From contig NZ_FNBM01000002.1 of the NCBI RefSeq assembly GCF_900102335.1, forward strand, positions 434,001 through 498,000: DNA of 64,000 nt, in the 5' to 3' direction. Origin of the DNA: Phytopseudomonas seleniipraecipitans (GTDB lineage Bacteria > Pseudomonadota > Gammaproteobacteria > Pseudomonadales > Pseudomonadaceae). Below, in pieces: positions 32,544-42,629 of this stretch. The first letter of the stretch is position 1; each line of letters begins with the position of its first letter. The notes beneath the pieces are model-generated. The model was not told the origin of the DNA. It saw nothing but the letters and a program-made list of their open reading frames with translations, and did no database searches. Position numbers and translations under genes: made by a program.

Positions 32544-33596
32544 ATGTCCGATACTGCCTCGCCCAAACCCGTTGCCAGCGGCGACAAATTCCGTACCGTA
32601 CAGGGTATTACCGCAATCAAGGACGGCCAGAAGCGCCGCGCCTCGAGCGAGCCCCAGGTTTACGAACCCAAGCCCAGCTGGCTGCGAGTCAAGGCACCGG
32701 GCGGCAGTCGTTTCGAAGCCGTCAAACGCAACGTCAGCGAACACCGCTTGAGCACCGTCTGCCAGGAATCCCACTGCCCGAACATGGGCGAATGCTGGTC
32801 CAACGGCACGGCCACCATCATGCTGATGGGCTCGGTGTGCACCCGGGCGTGCCGCTTCTGCGCAGTCGATACCGGCAACCCCAATGGCTGGCTGGACAAG
32901 GAAGAACCGCAGAACACCGCCAAGTCGGTGGAGCTGATGGCGCTGCGTTACATCGTGCTCACCTCGGTGGACCGCGATGACCTGCCAGACGGCGGCGCGG
33001 CTCACTACGCAGCGTGCGTGCAGGCGATCAAGGCCAATACCCCGCAAGTGGTGGTCGAAGCGCTGACGCCGGACTTCGACGGTGATCTCGAAGCCATCGA
33101 GCGCGTGGTGGATTCGGGCCTTGAAGTGTTCGCTCAGAACGTCGAGACCGTCAATCGCCTGACCCGCGAAGTGCGTGACCCTCGCGCCGGCTACCGCAAG
33201 ACCCTCGACGTGCTGGCACACGCCAAACGCCATCGCCCGGACGTGCTCACCAAGACCAGCCTGATGCTGGGCCTGGGCGAGACCGACGACGAAGTATTCG
33301 AAGCCATGGAAGATATGCGTGCCGTAGGCGTGGATATCCTGACCCTTGGCCAGTACCTGCAGCCCACCCGCAATCACCTGAAGGTGCAGCGCTGGGTCAG
33401 CCCGGACGAATTCAATCGTTTCCGTGAAATCGGCCTGAAAATGGGCTTCATGGAGGTAGCGGCTGGCCCGCTGGTGCGCTCCAGCTACCGCGCGGACAAG
33501 GTGTTCGAGAAGAACAACCTGGGCCTCGCCGCGCCGGTTCCAGTACCCGGCCAGCAAGCTGACACCAGCCTGATCCCGGCGCTGAACGTCAACTGA
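32544..33596 (+). CDS. lipA: Lipoyl synthase
   Basis: LipA inserts two sulfurs into octanoyl groups on lipoyl domains, a radical-SAM reaction. The 350-residue protein has the auxiliary cluster cysteines Cys73, Cys78 and Cys84 ([12 protein letters not shown]), the radical-SAM CxxxCxxC at Cys99/103/106 (CTRACRFC), and the C-terminal RSSYRADK with the auxiliary-cluster serine ligand. A gene for LipB, the partner enzyme, lies 119 bases away but on the opposite strand; in P. aeruginosa lipB and lipA are co-directional. The 153-base gap upstream has a GATACACT box as a possible -10. Confidence 0.98.
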   Translation: MSDTASPKPVASGDKFRTVQGITAIKDGQKRRASSEPQVYEPKPSWLRVKAPGGSRFEAVKRNVSEHRLSTVCQESHCPNMGECWSNGTATIMLMGSVCTRACRFCAVDTGNPNGWLDKEEPQNTAKSVELMALRYIVLTSVDRDDLPDGGAAHYAACVQAIKANTPQVVVEALTPDFDGDLEAIERVVDSGLEVFAQNVETVNRLTREVRDPRAGYRKTLDVLAHAKRHRPDVLTKTSLMLGLGETDDEVFEAMEDMRAVGVDILTLGQYLQPTRNHLKVQRWVSPDEFNRFREIGLKMGFMEVAAGPLVRSSYRADKVFEKNNLGLAAPVPVPGQQADTSLIPALNVN

Positions 33597-33602
33597 TCAC
33601 CC

Positions 33603-33679
33603 GGGCATCGCTGCGCTCAACGCCAGGCTTCAAAAGCGAGCCTGGCCAACCGTAGCTGCGGTTGAGCGCAGCGATACCC
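33603..33679. repeat. Palindromic repeat between lipA and lipB (GGGTATCGCTGCGCT family)
   Basis: GGGCATCGCTGCGCTCAAC (33603-33621) and its inverse (33661-33679, one mismatch) form the outer arms. Inside lies a second perfect stem GCCAGGCT / AGCCTGGC (33622-33629 and 33639-33646). The same 15-base arm word occurs in the repeat after the adenine deaminase gene at 54231-54266. It may act as a bidirectional terminator for the convergent lipA and lipB. Confidence 0.75.
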
Positions 33680-33715
33680 AGGAAACAGCTGCGCTCCAGT
33701 GAAGCCATAACAGCC

Positions 33716-34339
33716 TTACTGCTCATACCCCAAGCGCTGACGAAGAGCCCGCTCAAGGCGCTCGGCAACCTCGTCGAAACGCAGCGGCGCGTCCAATTGA
33801 TCCCTGAGTTGCGTCATTTTCAAGCCGGCATAACCGCACGGATTGATGCGCTGGAACGGGCGCATATCCATGTCGACGTTGAGCGCCAGGCCATGGAACG
33901 AGCAACCACGGCGCACGCGCAGGCCCAGCGAAGCGATCTTGTCACCCTTCACATACACGCCCGGCGCGTCGGCTTTGGGCGCTGCTTCGACGCCATAGCT
34001 GGCCAGCACGTCGACCAGGGTCTGCTCCATCGCGGTGACCAGCTCGCGCACGCCCAAGCCGAGGCGACGCAGATCGAGCATCAGGTAGGCCACCAGCTGG
34101 CCAGGCCCGTGATAGGTCACCTGCCCGCCGCGCTCCACCTGTATGACTGGAATATCACCCGGTGCCAGCAGGTGCTCCGGCTTGCCGGCCTGCCCCTGGG
34201 TAAACACCTGCGGATGTTGCAGCAGCCAGATCTCGTCCGGCGTGGCATCGTCACGTTCGGCAGTCAGCGTGCGCATCGCCTCCAGGGTGGGCAGGTACTC
34301 GACCACTCCGAGGTGCCGCACGATCAGCTCGGCGGTCAC
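33716..34339 (-). CDS. lipB: Octanoyltransferase LipB
   Basis: LipB transfers octanoyl from acyl carrier protein to lipoyl domains, the step before LipA. The 207-residue protein has [16 protein letters not shown], the catalytic Lys134 in KIASLG and the nucleophile Cys168 in [15 protein letters not shown]. The start is GTG (complement of 34337-34339), overlapping the ybeD TAG by one base, so the pair is coupled. It is followed by the palindromic repeat and convergent lipA. Confidence 0.97.
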   Translation of the reverse strand: MTAELIVRHLGVVEYLPTLEAMRTLTAERDDATPDEIWLLQHPQVFTQGQAGKPEHLLAPGDIPVIQVERGGQVTYHGPGQLVAYLMLDLRRLGLGVRELVTAMEQTLVDVLASYGVEAAPKADAPGVYVKGDKIASLGLRVRRGCSFHGLALNVDMDMRPFQRINPCGYAGLKMTQLRDQLDAPLRFDEVAERLERALRQRLGYEQ

Positions 34340-34617
34340 TACAGCACCATGTGCACGCGGCCAGTGGCGCGTAGGTCAACGTGAATAGCCTCCAGCTGCT
34401 CGACACCAGTGGCGGTAATCAGCACCTGCACGGAAAGGAAGCGGCCCTTGCTGCTGTCGCGGGTCACCAGAGTGCCGGTGTCGAAGTCAGGCGCGTGGCG
34501 CTGCATCACCTCGATCACCATGTCGGTGAAACCTTCACCGGCCTCACCGATCACCTTGATCGGATAGTTCTTGCAGGGAAATTCGATTTTCGGAGCTTGT
34601 ACGTCGGTATCGGTCAT
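34339..34617 (-). CDS. ybeD: DUF493/YbeD-family protein
   Basis: A 92-residue alpha/beta protein of the YbeD family ([59 protein letters not shown]). It has a ferredoxin-like fold related to ACT/regulatory domains. Function is unknown, but the gene sits between dacA/dacC and lipB in E. coli and Pseudomonas alike. I start at [10 protein letters not shown]; the longer frame runs into the hairpin downstream of dacC. Confidence 0.93.
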   Translation of the reverse strand: MTDTDVQAPKIEFPCKNYPIKVIGEAGEGFTDMVIEVMQRHAPDFDTGTLVTRDSSKGRFLSVQVLITATGVEQLEAIHVDLRATGRVHMVL

Positions 34618-34638
34618 GGTGTTCACTGATCCAAAATG

Positions 34639-34662
34639 AAACGCCCTCGGTTCGAGGGCGTT
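34639..34662 (-). terminator. Hairpin after dacC
   Basis: AACGCCCTCG / CGAGGGCGTT with a short loop, 24 bases past the dacC stop. On the minus strand it continues TCATTTTGG, so it is probably a weak terminator. Confidence 0.6.
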
Positions 34663-34685
34663 CATCGCTACATGGGGGCGAGCTG

Positions 34686-35861
34686 TCAGTTAAACAACCC
34701 GTAGAAGAACAGGCGAATGCTATCCCACAGGCTGCGGAAGAAGCCACCTTCCTCGACAGCTTCCAGCGCTACCAGATCGGCGCTGTGCACCACCTGGTCA
34801 CCCATCTTCACCTCGACCTTGCCGATTACATCGCCTTGGGCGATTGGCGCGGTGATTTGCGGATTCAGGGTCATGCTGGCCTGCAGCTTTTCCAGCTGGC
34901 CTTTGGGCAGGGTCAGCGTCAGATCCTGCGCCAGGCCGGCTTTGACCTGCGGCGACTGGCCCTTCCAGACCTGCGCCTGAGCCAGTTCGGCACCTTTCTG
35001 ATAGAAAGTACGGGTTTCGAAGAAGCGGAAGCCGTAAGTCAGCAGCTTCTGAGTTTCCGCAGCACGGGCGCGCTCGCTGTCGGTGCCGAACACCGAGGTG
35101 ATCATCCGCGCACCGTCACGAACGGCCGACGCCACCAGGCAGAAGCCGGCTTCGTTGGTGTGGCCAGTCTTCAGGCCATCAACGGTGCGGTCGCGCCACA
35201 ACAACAGGTTGCGATTGGGCTGCTTGATGTTGTTCCAGAGGAACTCTTTCTGCGAATAGATGGCGTAATGCTCGGCATCTTCATTGATGATCGCGCGAGC
35301 CAGGATCGCCATGTCATGAGCGCTGGAATAGTGCTCCGGATGCGGCAACCCGGTGGCGTTCATGAAGTGGCTGTTTTTCATGCCCAGACGCTCGGCAGTC
35401 GCGTTCATCATGTCGGCGAACGCGTCTTCGCTACCGGCAATGTGCTCGGCCAAGGCGATGCTGGCATCGTTACCCGACTGAATGATGATGCCGTGCAGCA
35501 GATCGTCGACTGACGCCTGGCTGTTCACCGGCAAGAACATCGTGGAGCCGCCCGAAGCAGCACCGCCGGTGCGCCAGGCATGCTCGCTGATGGTCACCAT
35601 GTCCTGCTCGCCGATCTTGCCGTTGCGAATTTCCAGGGTGGCGATGTAGGCGGTCATCAGCTTGGTCAGGCTGGCGGGCGGCAGGCGCTCGTCACCATTG
35701 TTCTCGACCAGGATGTTACCGCTGGCACCATCCATCAGCACATAGGACTTGGCGGCCAATTGCGGGGGAGCCGGCAGCGGCGCCTGACTGGCCCAGACGC
35801 TGGAGGCGCCAAGGAGCAGAAGTGACAGGAAGATGCGTTGCGCGAAGCTGGTGATTTTCAT
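34686..35861 (-). CDS. dacC: D-alanyl-D-alanine carboxypeptidase (PBP5/6 type)
   Basis: A low-molecular-weight penicillin-binding protein that trims the terminal D-Ala of peptidoglycan stem peptides in the periplasm. The 391-residue precursor has a signal peptide (about 1-24, ending VWA), the active-site SLTK (64-67), SGN (129-131) and KTG (231-233). A C-terminal beta domain and an amphipathic membrane-anchor helix ([11 protein letters not shown]) follow. GAGAG lies 4 bases before the ATG. It lies downstream of rlpA with a 135-base gap. Confidence 0.97.
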   Translation of the reverse strand: MKITSFAQRIFLSLLLLGASSVWASQAPLPAPPQLAAKSYVLMDGASGNILVENNGDERLPPASLTKLMTAYIATLEIRNGKIGEQDMVTISEHAWRTGGAASGGSTMFLPVNSQASVDDLLHGIIIQSGNDASIALAEHIAGSEDAFADMMNATAERLGMKNSHFMNATGLPHPEHYSSAHDMAILARAIINEDAEHYAIYSQKEFLWNNIKQPNRNLLLWRDRTVDGLKTGHTNEAGFCLVASAVRDGARMITSVFGTDSERARAAETQKLLTYGFRFFETRTFYQKGAELAQAQVWKGQSPQVKAGLAQDLTLTLPKGQLEKLQASMTLNPQITAPIAQGDVIGKVEVKMGDQVVHSADLVALEAVEEGGFFRSLWDSIRLFFYGLFN

Positions 35862-35996
35862 CCGTCTCTCTATGTAGCTGATGGTCGAACAGGCCCTTGC
35901 GGGCACATATGAGAAGTTATCCCCGCACACGGCGGGGATTCACTGCTTAGTCAGGCGGCCGGGCAAATAGTTGCCCGCATCGAAGGGCGGCGCCCT

Positions 35997-37013
35997 TCAG
36001 TCTGCCTTGACCAGAGTTGCTTGCCCGAGATTGGCCACGCGAATGCTGTCACGCACCCGCTCAGCCTCGCCCTGACTGTTGATCGGACCCAGTCGGACGC
36101 GGTGCAGAATCTGTTGATTGAGCACCACTGAGTTGATGAACACCGGGGCAGTCACCGACTCGCTCAACTTGGCCTTGAGGAGCTCCGCAGCGTCGGGATT
36201 GGCGAAGGCTCCCACTTGGAGATACAGGCCAGACGCTGCGGCTGAAGCGTTTTTTTTTGAGTCGATCTGCACCGGTACGGTGGCGGCGGCGTGCTGGGCT
36301 GGCGGCGGCGAAAATTGCTCGACCGGAGCGCTGGCTGCCTGCAGCTGGGCAACCTGTGCGGGCTGGACCTTGGCCATCTGCGGCTTTGCCAGCATCATCG
36401 GCACCGGCCGGCCTTGCTGAGCCCACCATTCGGTCGGATCGATACCTTCGACGTGAACCTGCGCGGTGCCCTTCTCGGCATAACCGAGCTTCTTGGCGGC
36501 GGCAAACGAGAGGTCGATGATGCGATCGGAATAGAACGGGCCGCGGTCATTGACCCTCAGGATCACGCTCTTGCCATTTTCCAGGTTGGTCACGCGCACA
36601 TAGCTGGGCAGCGGCAGGGTCTTGTGCGCCGCGGTCATGCCATACAGGTCATAGGCCTCGCCGTTGGCAGTGGCCTGGCCGTGAAACTTGGTGCCGTACC
36701 ACGATGCAGGGCCGGTCGCCTTGTAGCGACGGGCATCAGCGATCGGGTAGTACTGTTTGCCGAACACCACATACGGGCTGGCTTTCACCGGACCGTAATG
36801 GGGCATGGGAATGGCGTCCTGAATCTTCGAGACGTCGACATCCCACCAGGGCGCACCATCCTTGTGTGGGCGATCGAATTCGGATGGCCCGGATAGCGAG
36901 CCGCCGGCAGCAGGCGTGGCCGCCGTGCCTGTCGGCGCGCGGCTGGACGAACAGCTCGCCAGCACCAGCGCAAGAACGCCGCACGCGGCCAGTTTGAACG
37001 GCAGACCCGTCAT
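35997..37013 (-). CDS. rlpA: Septal-ring lytic transglycosylase RlpA (lipoprotein)
   Basis: RlpA is an outer-membrane lipoprotein that, in P. aeruginosa, cleaves naked glycan strands at the septum. The 338-residue precursor has the lipobox LASC (Cys21). The double-psi beta-barrel has ASWYGTKFHGQATANGEAYDLYGMTAAHKTLPLPSYVRVTN with the catalytic Glu and RVNDRGPF. A Pro/Ala/Gln linker leads to a C-terminal SPOR domain (GLYLQVGAFANPDAAELL) for denuded peptidoglycan. Its ATG overlaps the mltB stop by 4 bases. Confidence 0.97.
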   Translation of the reverse strand: MTGLPFKLAACGVLALVLASCSSSRAPTGTAATPAAGGSLSGPSEFDRPHKDGAPWWDVDVSKIQDAIPMPHYGPVKASPYVVFGKQYYPIADARRYKATGPASWYGTKFHGQATANGEAYDLYGMTAAHKTLPLPSYVRVTNLENGKSVILRVNDRGPFYSDRIIDLSFAAAKKLGYAEKGTAQVHVEGIDPTEWWAQQGRPVPMMLAKPQMAKVQPAQVAQLQAASAPVEQFSPPPAQHAAATVPVQIDSKKNASAAASGLYLQVGAFANPDAAELLKAKLSESVTAPVFINSVVLNQQILHRVRLGPINSQGEAERVRDSIRVANLGQATLVKAD

Positions 37014-38032
37014 TGATTGGCACCTCGGGCCTGAACCAGCAACTCGGACAACTGATTGACTGCCATGGCATACATCACGCTGCGGTTGTAGCGGGTGATG
37101 ACGTAAAAGTTCGGCTGGCCAATCCAGTATTCGGCGCCCTCGGCGCCTTCGAGGCGAAACGCGGTGACCGGCAGATCATCAGCCAGCACGTCGTTGCTCG
37201 ACCAGCCCAACGCGCGCAGTTCGCCGACGTTCTTTTCCGGATCGAGACCGGCGCTCAGGCCCTGCTCGGCCTGGTCGCCCTTGACCGTAGCGAGGCTGGC
37301 GACCGGTTGGCCCGGCTGCCACTTATGCCGTTTGAAGTAGCTGGCCACGCTTCCGATGGCATCGGTCGGGTTGTTCCAGATATTGATGTGGCCGTCGCCG
37401 TCGAAGTCCACGGCATAAGCGCGGAAGCTGCTCGGCATGAACTGCGGCAGGCCCATGGCACCCGCGTAGGAACCCTTCAGGCTGGCCGGGTCGACCTGTT
37501 CTTCACGGGTCAGCATGAGGAACTCACGCAATTCCTTGCGGAAGAACGGCGCCCGCGGCGGGTAATCGAAAGCCAACGTGGACAGCGCATCGATCACTCG
37601 GTAGCTGCCGGTGTTGCCGCCGTAGGAAGTCTCGACGCCGATGATGGCGACGATGATCTCGGCCGGCACGCCGTATTCCTGCTCGGCACGCGCCAGCGCT
37701 TCGGCATGCTCGTTCCAGAACGCCACGCCTTTGTTGATGCGCGCGTCGGTGATGAAGATCGGGCGGTATTCCTTCCACGGCTTGACGCGTTCGGCCGGGC
37801 GCGAAATGGCGTCGAGGATCGCCTGCTTGCGCTCGACGCCGCCGAACAACTCGCTGAGCTGCTCGCCAGCGAAACCGTAGTCACGGGTCATCTCGGTGAT
37901 GAATTCGCCGACCTGCGGCGAGTTCGCGTATTCATTGGCAGCCATCGCCTGTGGAGCACCGAACAGGCCGGCAACCGCCAGCCAATGTGCATGTCGTGCG
38001 GCCCAGCCACGCAAAATCTGCATTGAATTCAT
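37010..38032 (-). CDS. mltB: Lytic murein transglycosylase B (MltB/SltB1 type)
   Basis: Cleaves peptidoglycan glycan strands, leaving 1,6-anhydromuramyl ends. About 340 residues: a signal peptide ending near APQAMAA, the SLT_2 domain with catalytic Glu in IIGVETSYGGNTG, and QFMPSSFRAYAVDFDGDGHINIWNNPTDAIGSVA further on. No lipobox is visible, so it is probably soluble or periplasmic like P. aeruginosa SltB1. The start is not certain: MNSM at 38032, or the second ATG at 38023, which has better spacing from GGGG. It is downstream of rodA by 8 bases. Confidence 0.95.
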   Translation of the reverse strand: MNSMQILRGWAARHAHWLAVAGLFGAPQAMAANEYANSPQVGEFITEMTRDYGFAGEQLSELFGGVERKQAILDAISRPAERVKPWKEYRPIFITDARINKGVAFWNEHAEALARAEQEYGVPAEIIVAIIGVETSYGGNTGSYRVIDALSTLAFDYPPRAPFFRKELREFLMLTREEQVDPASLKGSYAGAMGLPQFMPSSFRAYAVDFDGDGHINIWNNPTDAIGSVASYFKRHKWQPGQPVASLATVKGDQAEQGLSAGLDPEKNVGELRALGWSSNDVLADDLPVTAFRLEGAEGAEYWIGQPNFYVITRYNRSVMYAMAVNQLSELLVQARGANQ

Positions 38033-38040
38033 AACCCCAA

Positions 38041-39192
38041 TCAAGCCTGAGCGATCCACTTACGGTGCGTGTGGATGGACATCAGAATTCCGAAACTCGA
38101 CAACAACGTGATCAACGACGTGCCGCCATAACTGATAAACGGCAGCGGCACACCCACCACCGGCAACAAACCACTGACCATGCCGATATTGATAAAGACA
38201 TAGACAAAGAACGTCATGGTCAAACCGCCGGCGAGCAGCTTACCGAACAGTGTCTGCGCTTGCACGGTAATCACCAGACCGCGTGCGATCAACAGCACAT
38301 ACAAGAGCAGCAACAGACAGACACCAATCAGGCCAAATTCTTCGGCCAGAACCGCAATGATAAAGTCCGTGTGGCTTTCCGGCAAAAAGTCCAGGTGCGA
38401 CTGTGTGCCCATCAGCCACCCCTTGCCGAATACCCCGCCGGAACCGATTGCCGCCTTGGACTGGATGATGTTCCAGCCAGCGCCCAGCGGGTCGCTTTCC
38501 GGGTTCATGAAGGTCAGTACCCGGCGCTTCTGGTAGTCGTGCATGACGAAGAACCACATCGCCGTGGCGATTGGCGCGAGCGCGGCGACAGCGCCGACGA
38601 TCCAGCGCCACTGCAGCCCGGCCATGAACAGCACGAACGCACCGGATGCCAGAATCAGCACCGAGGTGCCGAGGTCCGGCTGCAGCAAAATCAGCACGAA
38701 TGGGGTGACGATCAGCGCCAGGCTGACCGCCACATGCTTGAGGCTGGGCGGCAGCGTGCGCTTGGACAAATACCAGGCCATGGTCGCCGGCATCAGGATC
38801 TTCATAAATTCCGAGGGCTGGAAACGGATCACCCCTGGAATGTTGATCCAGCGGGTAGCGCCCATGGCGTTGTGGCCCATGACATCGACCACCACCAGCA
38901 ATGCAACGCCGCCCAGGTAGCCCAGCGGCACCCAGCGCGCCATGAAGCGCGGCTCGAACTGGGCGATGATCACCATCGCCACCAGGCCGATGCCGAATGA
39001 GCTGGCCTGCTTGGTCAGCAGATCGAGGTTCTTGCCGCTGGCCGAATAGAGGATGAACAGGCTGCCAGTGGCGAGCAGCAGCAACAGCAACAGCAGAATG
39101 CCGTCAATGTGCAAACGCTGCAGCAGGCTGGAACGGCGACGCAGCACGTCATCGGTGGAAAGCGTGCGGTCGAAGCTACCGGTCAGGCTCAT
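38041..39192 (-). CDS. rodA: Rod-shape SEDS glycosyltransferase RodA
   Basis: RodA polymerises glycan strands in the elongasome together with PBP2. The 383-residue protein has about ten membrane segments, the SEDS motifs ARWINI-type (GATRWINIPGVIRFQPSEFMKI) and LPESHTDFI with the conserved Asp, and GVPLPFISYGG at the C-terminal side. The ATG overlaps the mrdA stop by 4 bases, so PBP2 and RodA are coupled. Confidence 0.98.
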   Translation of the reverse strand: MSLTGSFDRTLSTDDVLRRRSSLLQRLHIDGILLLLLLLLATGSLFILYSASGKNLDLLTKQASSFGIGLVAMVIIAQFEPRFMARWVPLGYLGGVALLVVVDVMGHNAMGATRWINIPGVIRFQPSEFMKILMPATMAWYLSKRTLPPSLKHVAVSLALIVTPFVLILLQPDLGTSVLILASGAFVLFMAGLQWRWIVGAVAALAPIATAMWFFVMHDYQKRRVLTFMNPESDPLGAGWNIIQSKAAIGSGGVFGKGWLMGTQSHLDFLPESHTDFIIAVLAEEFGLIGVCLLLLLYVLLIARGLVITVQAQTLFGKLLAGGLTMTFFVYVFINIGMVSGLLPVVGVPLPFISYGGTSLITLLSSFGILMSIHTHRKWIAQA

Positions 39193-41093
39193 GGATGCTT
39201 CACCTCTGCGTTGAGCGGTGCCGAAGCCGCTGGCGTGGTGTATTCGGCCTTGAGCTGGCCACTCTCATCGAGCAACCAGGCGTCCATCACCTGCTTGACC
39301 ACCGGCGCACCGACACCCGAGCCGGACTCACCGTTTTCGACCATCACCGCGACGACGATCTGCGGGTTTTCTGCGGGTGCGAAGCCAACGAACAGGGCAT
39401 GGTCGCGATGGCGCTCCTGCACCTTGCTGCGGTCATATTTTTCGCCCTGCTTAATCGCCACGACCTGCGCCGTGCCGCTCTTGCCGGCGATGCGGTAAGC
39501 CGCGGCTTCACCGACCTTGCGAGCCGTACCGCGCGCGCCATGCATCACTGCTTCCATGCCGAGGCGCGCGTAATCCCAGGATTTGGGGTCACGCAGCACG
39601 ATATCGTCAATCGGGTTTTCGTCGTGTGGCAACTGCCCATCGATGGTCTTGGCCAGGTGCGGACGAATCCACTTGCCTTTGGTAGCGACCAGCGCCGTGG
39701 CCTGAGCCAACTGCAAGGGTGTGGTCTGCATGTAGCCTTGGCCAATCCCCAGAATCAGCGTCTCGCCGGGGTACCAGGGCTGACGATAGCGCGCACGCTT
39801 CCAGTCACGCGACGGCATCAGGCCGGCAGTCTCTTCGAACATGTCCAGAGAAACGCGCTGGCCAATACCGAAGCGGGTCATGTAATCATGCAAGCGATCG
39901 ATGCCCATCTTGTGGGCCAGGTCGTAAAAGTAGGTATCGTTGGACCGCATGATCGCCAGGTTCAGGTCCACCCAGCCGTCGCCGGTGCGGTTCCAGTTGC
40001 GATACTTGTGGCTGTGGTTGGCCAATTGGTAGAAGCCTGGATCGAATACCCGCGACGTCGGGGTGATAACTCCGGCATCCAGGCCGGCGACCGCGACCAT
40101 CGGTTTGATCGTCGAGCCTGGCGGATACAAACCGCGAAGCACGCGGTTATAAAGCGGTCGGTCGATGGAATCGCGCAATTCCGCATAGGCTTTGAAACTG
40201 ATCCCGGTGACAAACGGATTGGGATCGAAACTTGGCTGGCTGACCATTGCCAGTACTTCGCCAGTCGATGGCTGAATGGCCACAATGGCTCCTCGCCGGC
40301 CACCCAGCGCTGCCTCTGCAGCCTCCTGCAGACGCACGTCGAGCGTGAGGATCACATCCTTGCCGGGCAGCGGGTCGGTGCGGTTGAGCACCCGCAGGAC
40401 TCGGCCACGGGCGTTTGTTTCGACCTCTTCATAGCCGACCTTGCCGTGCAGCTGATCTTCGTAGAAGCGCTCGATGCCGGTCTTGCCGATATGGTGCGTG
40501 CCGCTGTACTCGACCGGATCGAGTTCCTTGAGCTCTTTTTCGTTGATACGCCCGACATAACCGACCGAGTGGGCAAAATGTTCACGCTGCGGGTAGTGGC
40601 GCACCAACTGGGCGGCCACCTCGACGCCGGGCAGGCGGAACTGGTTGACCGCCAGCCGCGCGATCTGCTCTTCGCTCAGCTCGAACAGCACCGGCACTGG
40701 CTCGAACGGTCGCCGTCCCTGGCGCACTCGTTTCTCGAACAGTTCGCGGTCATCTGGCGTGAGCTCCAGTACTTCGACGATCACATCCAGTACCTGCTCC
40801 CAATTACCGGCGCGCTCGCGGGTCAGGGTCAGGCTGAAGCTGGGCCGGTTGTCAGCGATGATCTCGCCATTGCGGTCGTAGATCAGCCCGCGGTTCGGCG
40901 GAATCGGCTGTACGTGGATGCGGTTGTTCTCTGCCAGCGTCGAGTGGTACTCGTACTGAATGACCTGCAGATAATAGAGACGACCCACCAGCAGACAAGT
41001 CAGCGCCAGAAAAAACGCGCCACCAACCAACGCACGCTTGCGAATCAGGCGTGCGTCCTTTTCGTGGTCTTTTAGGCGAATCGGCTGGGGCAT
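39189..41093 (-). CDS. mrdA: Penicillin-binding protein 2 (elongasome transpeptidase)
   Basis: PBP2 cross-links peptidoglycan in cell elongation with RodA. The 634-residue class B PBP has one membrane anchor (about 21-45), a dimerisation/pedestal region, and a transpeptidase domain with STIK (327-330), SND (384-386) and KSG (538-540). It lies 12 bases after rlmH and first in the mrdA-rodA-mltB-rlpA-dacC series. Confidence 0.98.
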   Translation of the reverse strand: MPQPIRLKDHEKDARLIRKRALVGGAFFLALTCLLVGRLYYLQVIQYEYHSTLAENNRIHVQPIPPNRGLIYDRNGEIIADNRPSFSLTLTRERAGNWEQVLDVIVEVLELTPDDRELFEKRVRQGRRPFEPVPVLFELSEEQIARLAVNQFRLPGVEVAAQLVRHYPQREHFAHSVGYVGRINEKELKELDPVEYSGTHHIGKTGIERFYEDQLHGKVGYEEVETNARGRVLRVLNRTDPLPGKDVILTLDVRLQEAAEAALGGRRGAIVAIQPSTGEVLAMVSQPSFDPNPFVTGISFKAYAELRDSIDRPLYNRVLRGLYPPGSTIKPMVAVAGLDAGVITPTSRVFDPGFYQLANHSHKYRNWNRTGDGWVDLNLAIMRSNDTYFYDLAHKMGIDRLHDYMTRFGIGQRVSLDMFEETAGLMPSRDWKRARYRQPWYPGETLILGIGQGYMQTTPLQLAQATALVATKGKWIRPHLAKTIDGQLPHDENPIDDIVLRDPKSWDYARLGMEAVMHGARGTARKVGEAAAYRIAGKSGTAQVVAIKQGEKYDRSKVQERHRDHALFVGFAPAENPQIVVAVMVENGESGSGVGAPVVKQVMDAWLLDESGQLKAEYTTPAASAPLNAEVKHP

Positions 41094-41105
41094 CGGAACG
41101 GCTGA

Positions 41106-41573
41106 CTACTTGTGGTACGGGTGACCGGACAATACCGTCCAGGCCCGATAAATCTGTTCGCCGACCAGTATCCGTACCAGCGGGTGAGGCAGGGTCAGCG
41201 GCGACAGTGACCAGCGCTGCTCGCTGCGCGCCTGAACCTCGGGAGCCAGCCCTTCCGGGCCGCCGACCATGAGGTTGACGGTGCGCGAGTCCAGCCGCCA
41301 CTTGTCGAGCTCGACGGCCAGTTGCTCGGTGCTCCAGGGTCGCCCTTCGACTTCCAGGGTAACGATGCGTTCCCCAGGCTGCACCTTGGCCAGCATCGCT
41401 TCGCCTTCCTGGCGGATCATCCGCGCCACGTCGGCGTTCTTGCCGCGCGTGGTCAGGGGAATTTCCACCAGCTCCAGCGACAGCTCGGACGGCATGCGCT
41501 TGGCGTATTCCTGCCAGCCGTCCTCGACCCAGCGCGGCATGCGCGAGCCGACGGCAATCAGTTTGATACGCAC
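41106..41573 (-). CDS. rlmH: 23S rRNA (pseudouridine1915-N3) methyltransferase RlmH
   Basis: RlmH is a SPOUT-class enzyme that methylates pseudouridine 1915 in helix 69 of 70S ribosomes. The 155-residue protein begins [28 protein letters not shown]. The trefoil knot SAM site is [14 protein letters not shown], and the C terminus has [18 protein letters not shown]. It lies 9 bases after rsfS, in the conserved rsfS-rlmH pair. Confidence 0.98.
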   Translation of the reverse strand: MRIKLIAVGSRMPRWVEDGWQEYAKRMPSELSLELVEIPLTTRGKNADVARMIRQEGEAMLAKVQPGERIVTLEVEGRPWSTEQLAVELDKWRLDSRTVNLMVGGPEGLAPEVQARSEQRWSLSPLTLPHPLVRILVGEQIYRAWTVLSGHPYHK

Positions 41574-41582
41574 GACAGTCCC

Positions 41583-41957
41583 TTACTCGCCTTCTGCACC
41601 GTGCTGCGCGCGGCTCTGCTCGGCGCCCTGCCACAAACGCTCCAGGTCATAGAACTGGCGAGCGGTCGGCAGCATCACGTGAACGACGATATCGCCCAGG
41701 TCGAGCAATGCCCATTCGCCGCTGTCCAGGCCTTCGCTGCCGATCGGCCGCACGCCCTGCTCCTTGGTCTTTTCCAGCACGTTGTCGACCAGCGACTTGA
41801 CGTGACGGCTGGAGGTGCCGCTGGCGATCACCATGAAGTCGGTGATGCTGGTCTTGTCACGCACGTCGATGGTGGTGATGTCCTGGGCCTTGATCTCTTC
41901 CAGTGCTGCGATGGCCAGCTTGACCAGGTCTTCACTGTGCATGGTTTGCTTCGTCAT
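41583..41957 (-). CDS. rsfS: Ribosomal silencing factor RsfS
   Basis: RsfS binds L14 on the 50S subunit and blocks subunit joining when nutrients are low. The 124-residue protein has the DUF143 core: [35 protein letters not shown] and [21 protein letters not shown]. It lies 27 bases after nadD. The nadD-rsfS-rlmH run is widely conserved. Confidence 0.97.
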   Translation of the reverse strand: MTKQTMHSEDLVKLAIAALEEIKAQDITTIDVRDKTSITDFMVIASGTSSRHVKSLVDNVLEKTKEQGVRPIGSEGLDSGEWALLDLGDIVVHVMLPTARQFYDLERLWQGAEQSRAQHGAEGE

Positions 41958-41984
41958 AACTAACTCGTTTGCCTCGTGTTCGAT

Positions 41985-42629
41985 TCACCCACGGTACAGT
42001 CCATGGGCGTTGATATAAGCCAGCACCGCGTCGGGCACCAGAAAGCGCACCGAGCGGCCGTTCGCCAGCAGCGAACGGATCTGGGTGGCAGACACCGCCA
42101 GCGGTGTCTGCCAGATAAACGAAATCTGCCCTGCCGGCCCTTTCAGCGCCAGCGGGTCAGCGATATTGCGTGCTGCCAGCAGGTCGCGTAGCGGCTCGCT
42201 CGCTTCACTGTCGGCGTCCGGGCGCTGCAACACCAGAATGTGGCAATGGCATAGCAACTCGTCCCACCGATGCCAGGCCGGCAAGCCACAAAAGGCATCC
42301 CAACCTAGAATCAAAAACAGCTGATCATCCGCCGCCAGTTCGCCCCGCAGCGACTCCAGGGTATCGATGCTGTAGGACGGCTTGTCGCGCTGTAGCTCGC
42401 GGTCATCCACCCGCAGCGGCGGTAAACCCGCAACGGCCTGCTCGACCATCGCCAAGCGATCCTGCGCGCCGACCTGCGGCGTTTCCCGATGCGGTGGACG
42501 CGCGCTGGGAATCAGCCGCAGCTCGTCCAACCCCATGAATTCGACCACCTCGAGCGCGCCGCGCAAGTGGCCGATATGCACCGGATCGAAGGTACCGCCC
42601 AACAATCCGATGCGCTTGCAGCTTGCCAT
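41985..42629 (-). CDS. nadD: Nicotinate-nucleotide adenylyltransferase
   Basis: NadD adenylates nicotinic acid mononucleotide to deamido-NAD. The 214-residue nucleotidyltransferase shows [18 protein letters not shown] at the N terminus (HIGH motif) and [19 protein letters not shown] [13 protein letters not shown] near the C terminus (SxTxxR). Its ATG overlaps the proA TGA by one base, so the two are translated together. Confidence 0.97.
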   Translation of the reverse strand: MASCKRIGLLGGTFDPVHIGHLRGALEVVEFMGLDELRLIPSARPPHRETPQVGAQDRLAMVEQAVAGLPPLRVDDRELQRDKPSYSIDTLESLRGELAADDQLFLILGWDAFCGLPAWHRWDELLCHCHILVLQRPDADSEASEPLRDLLAARNIADPLALKGPAGQISFIWQTPLAVSATQIRSLLANGRSVRFLVPDAVLAYINAHGLYRG

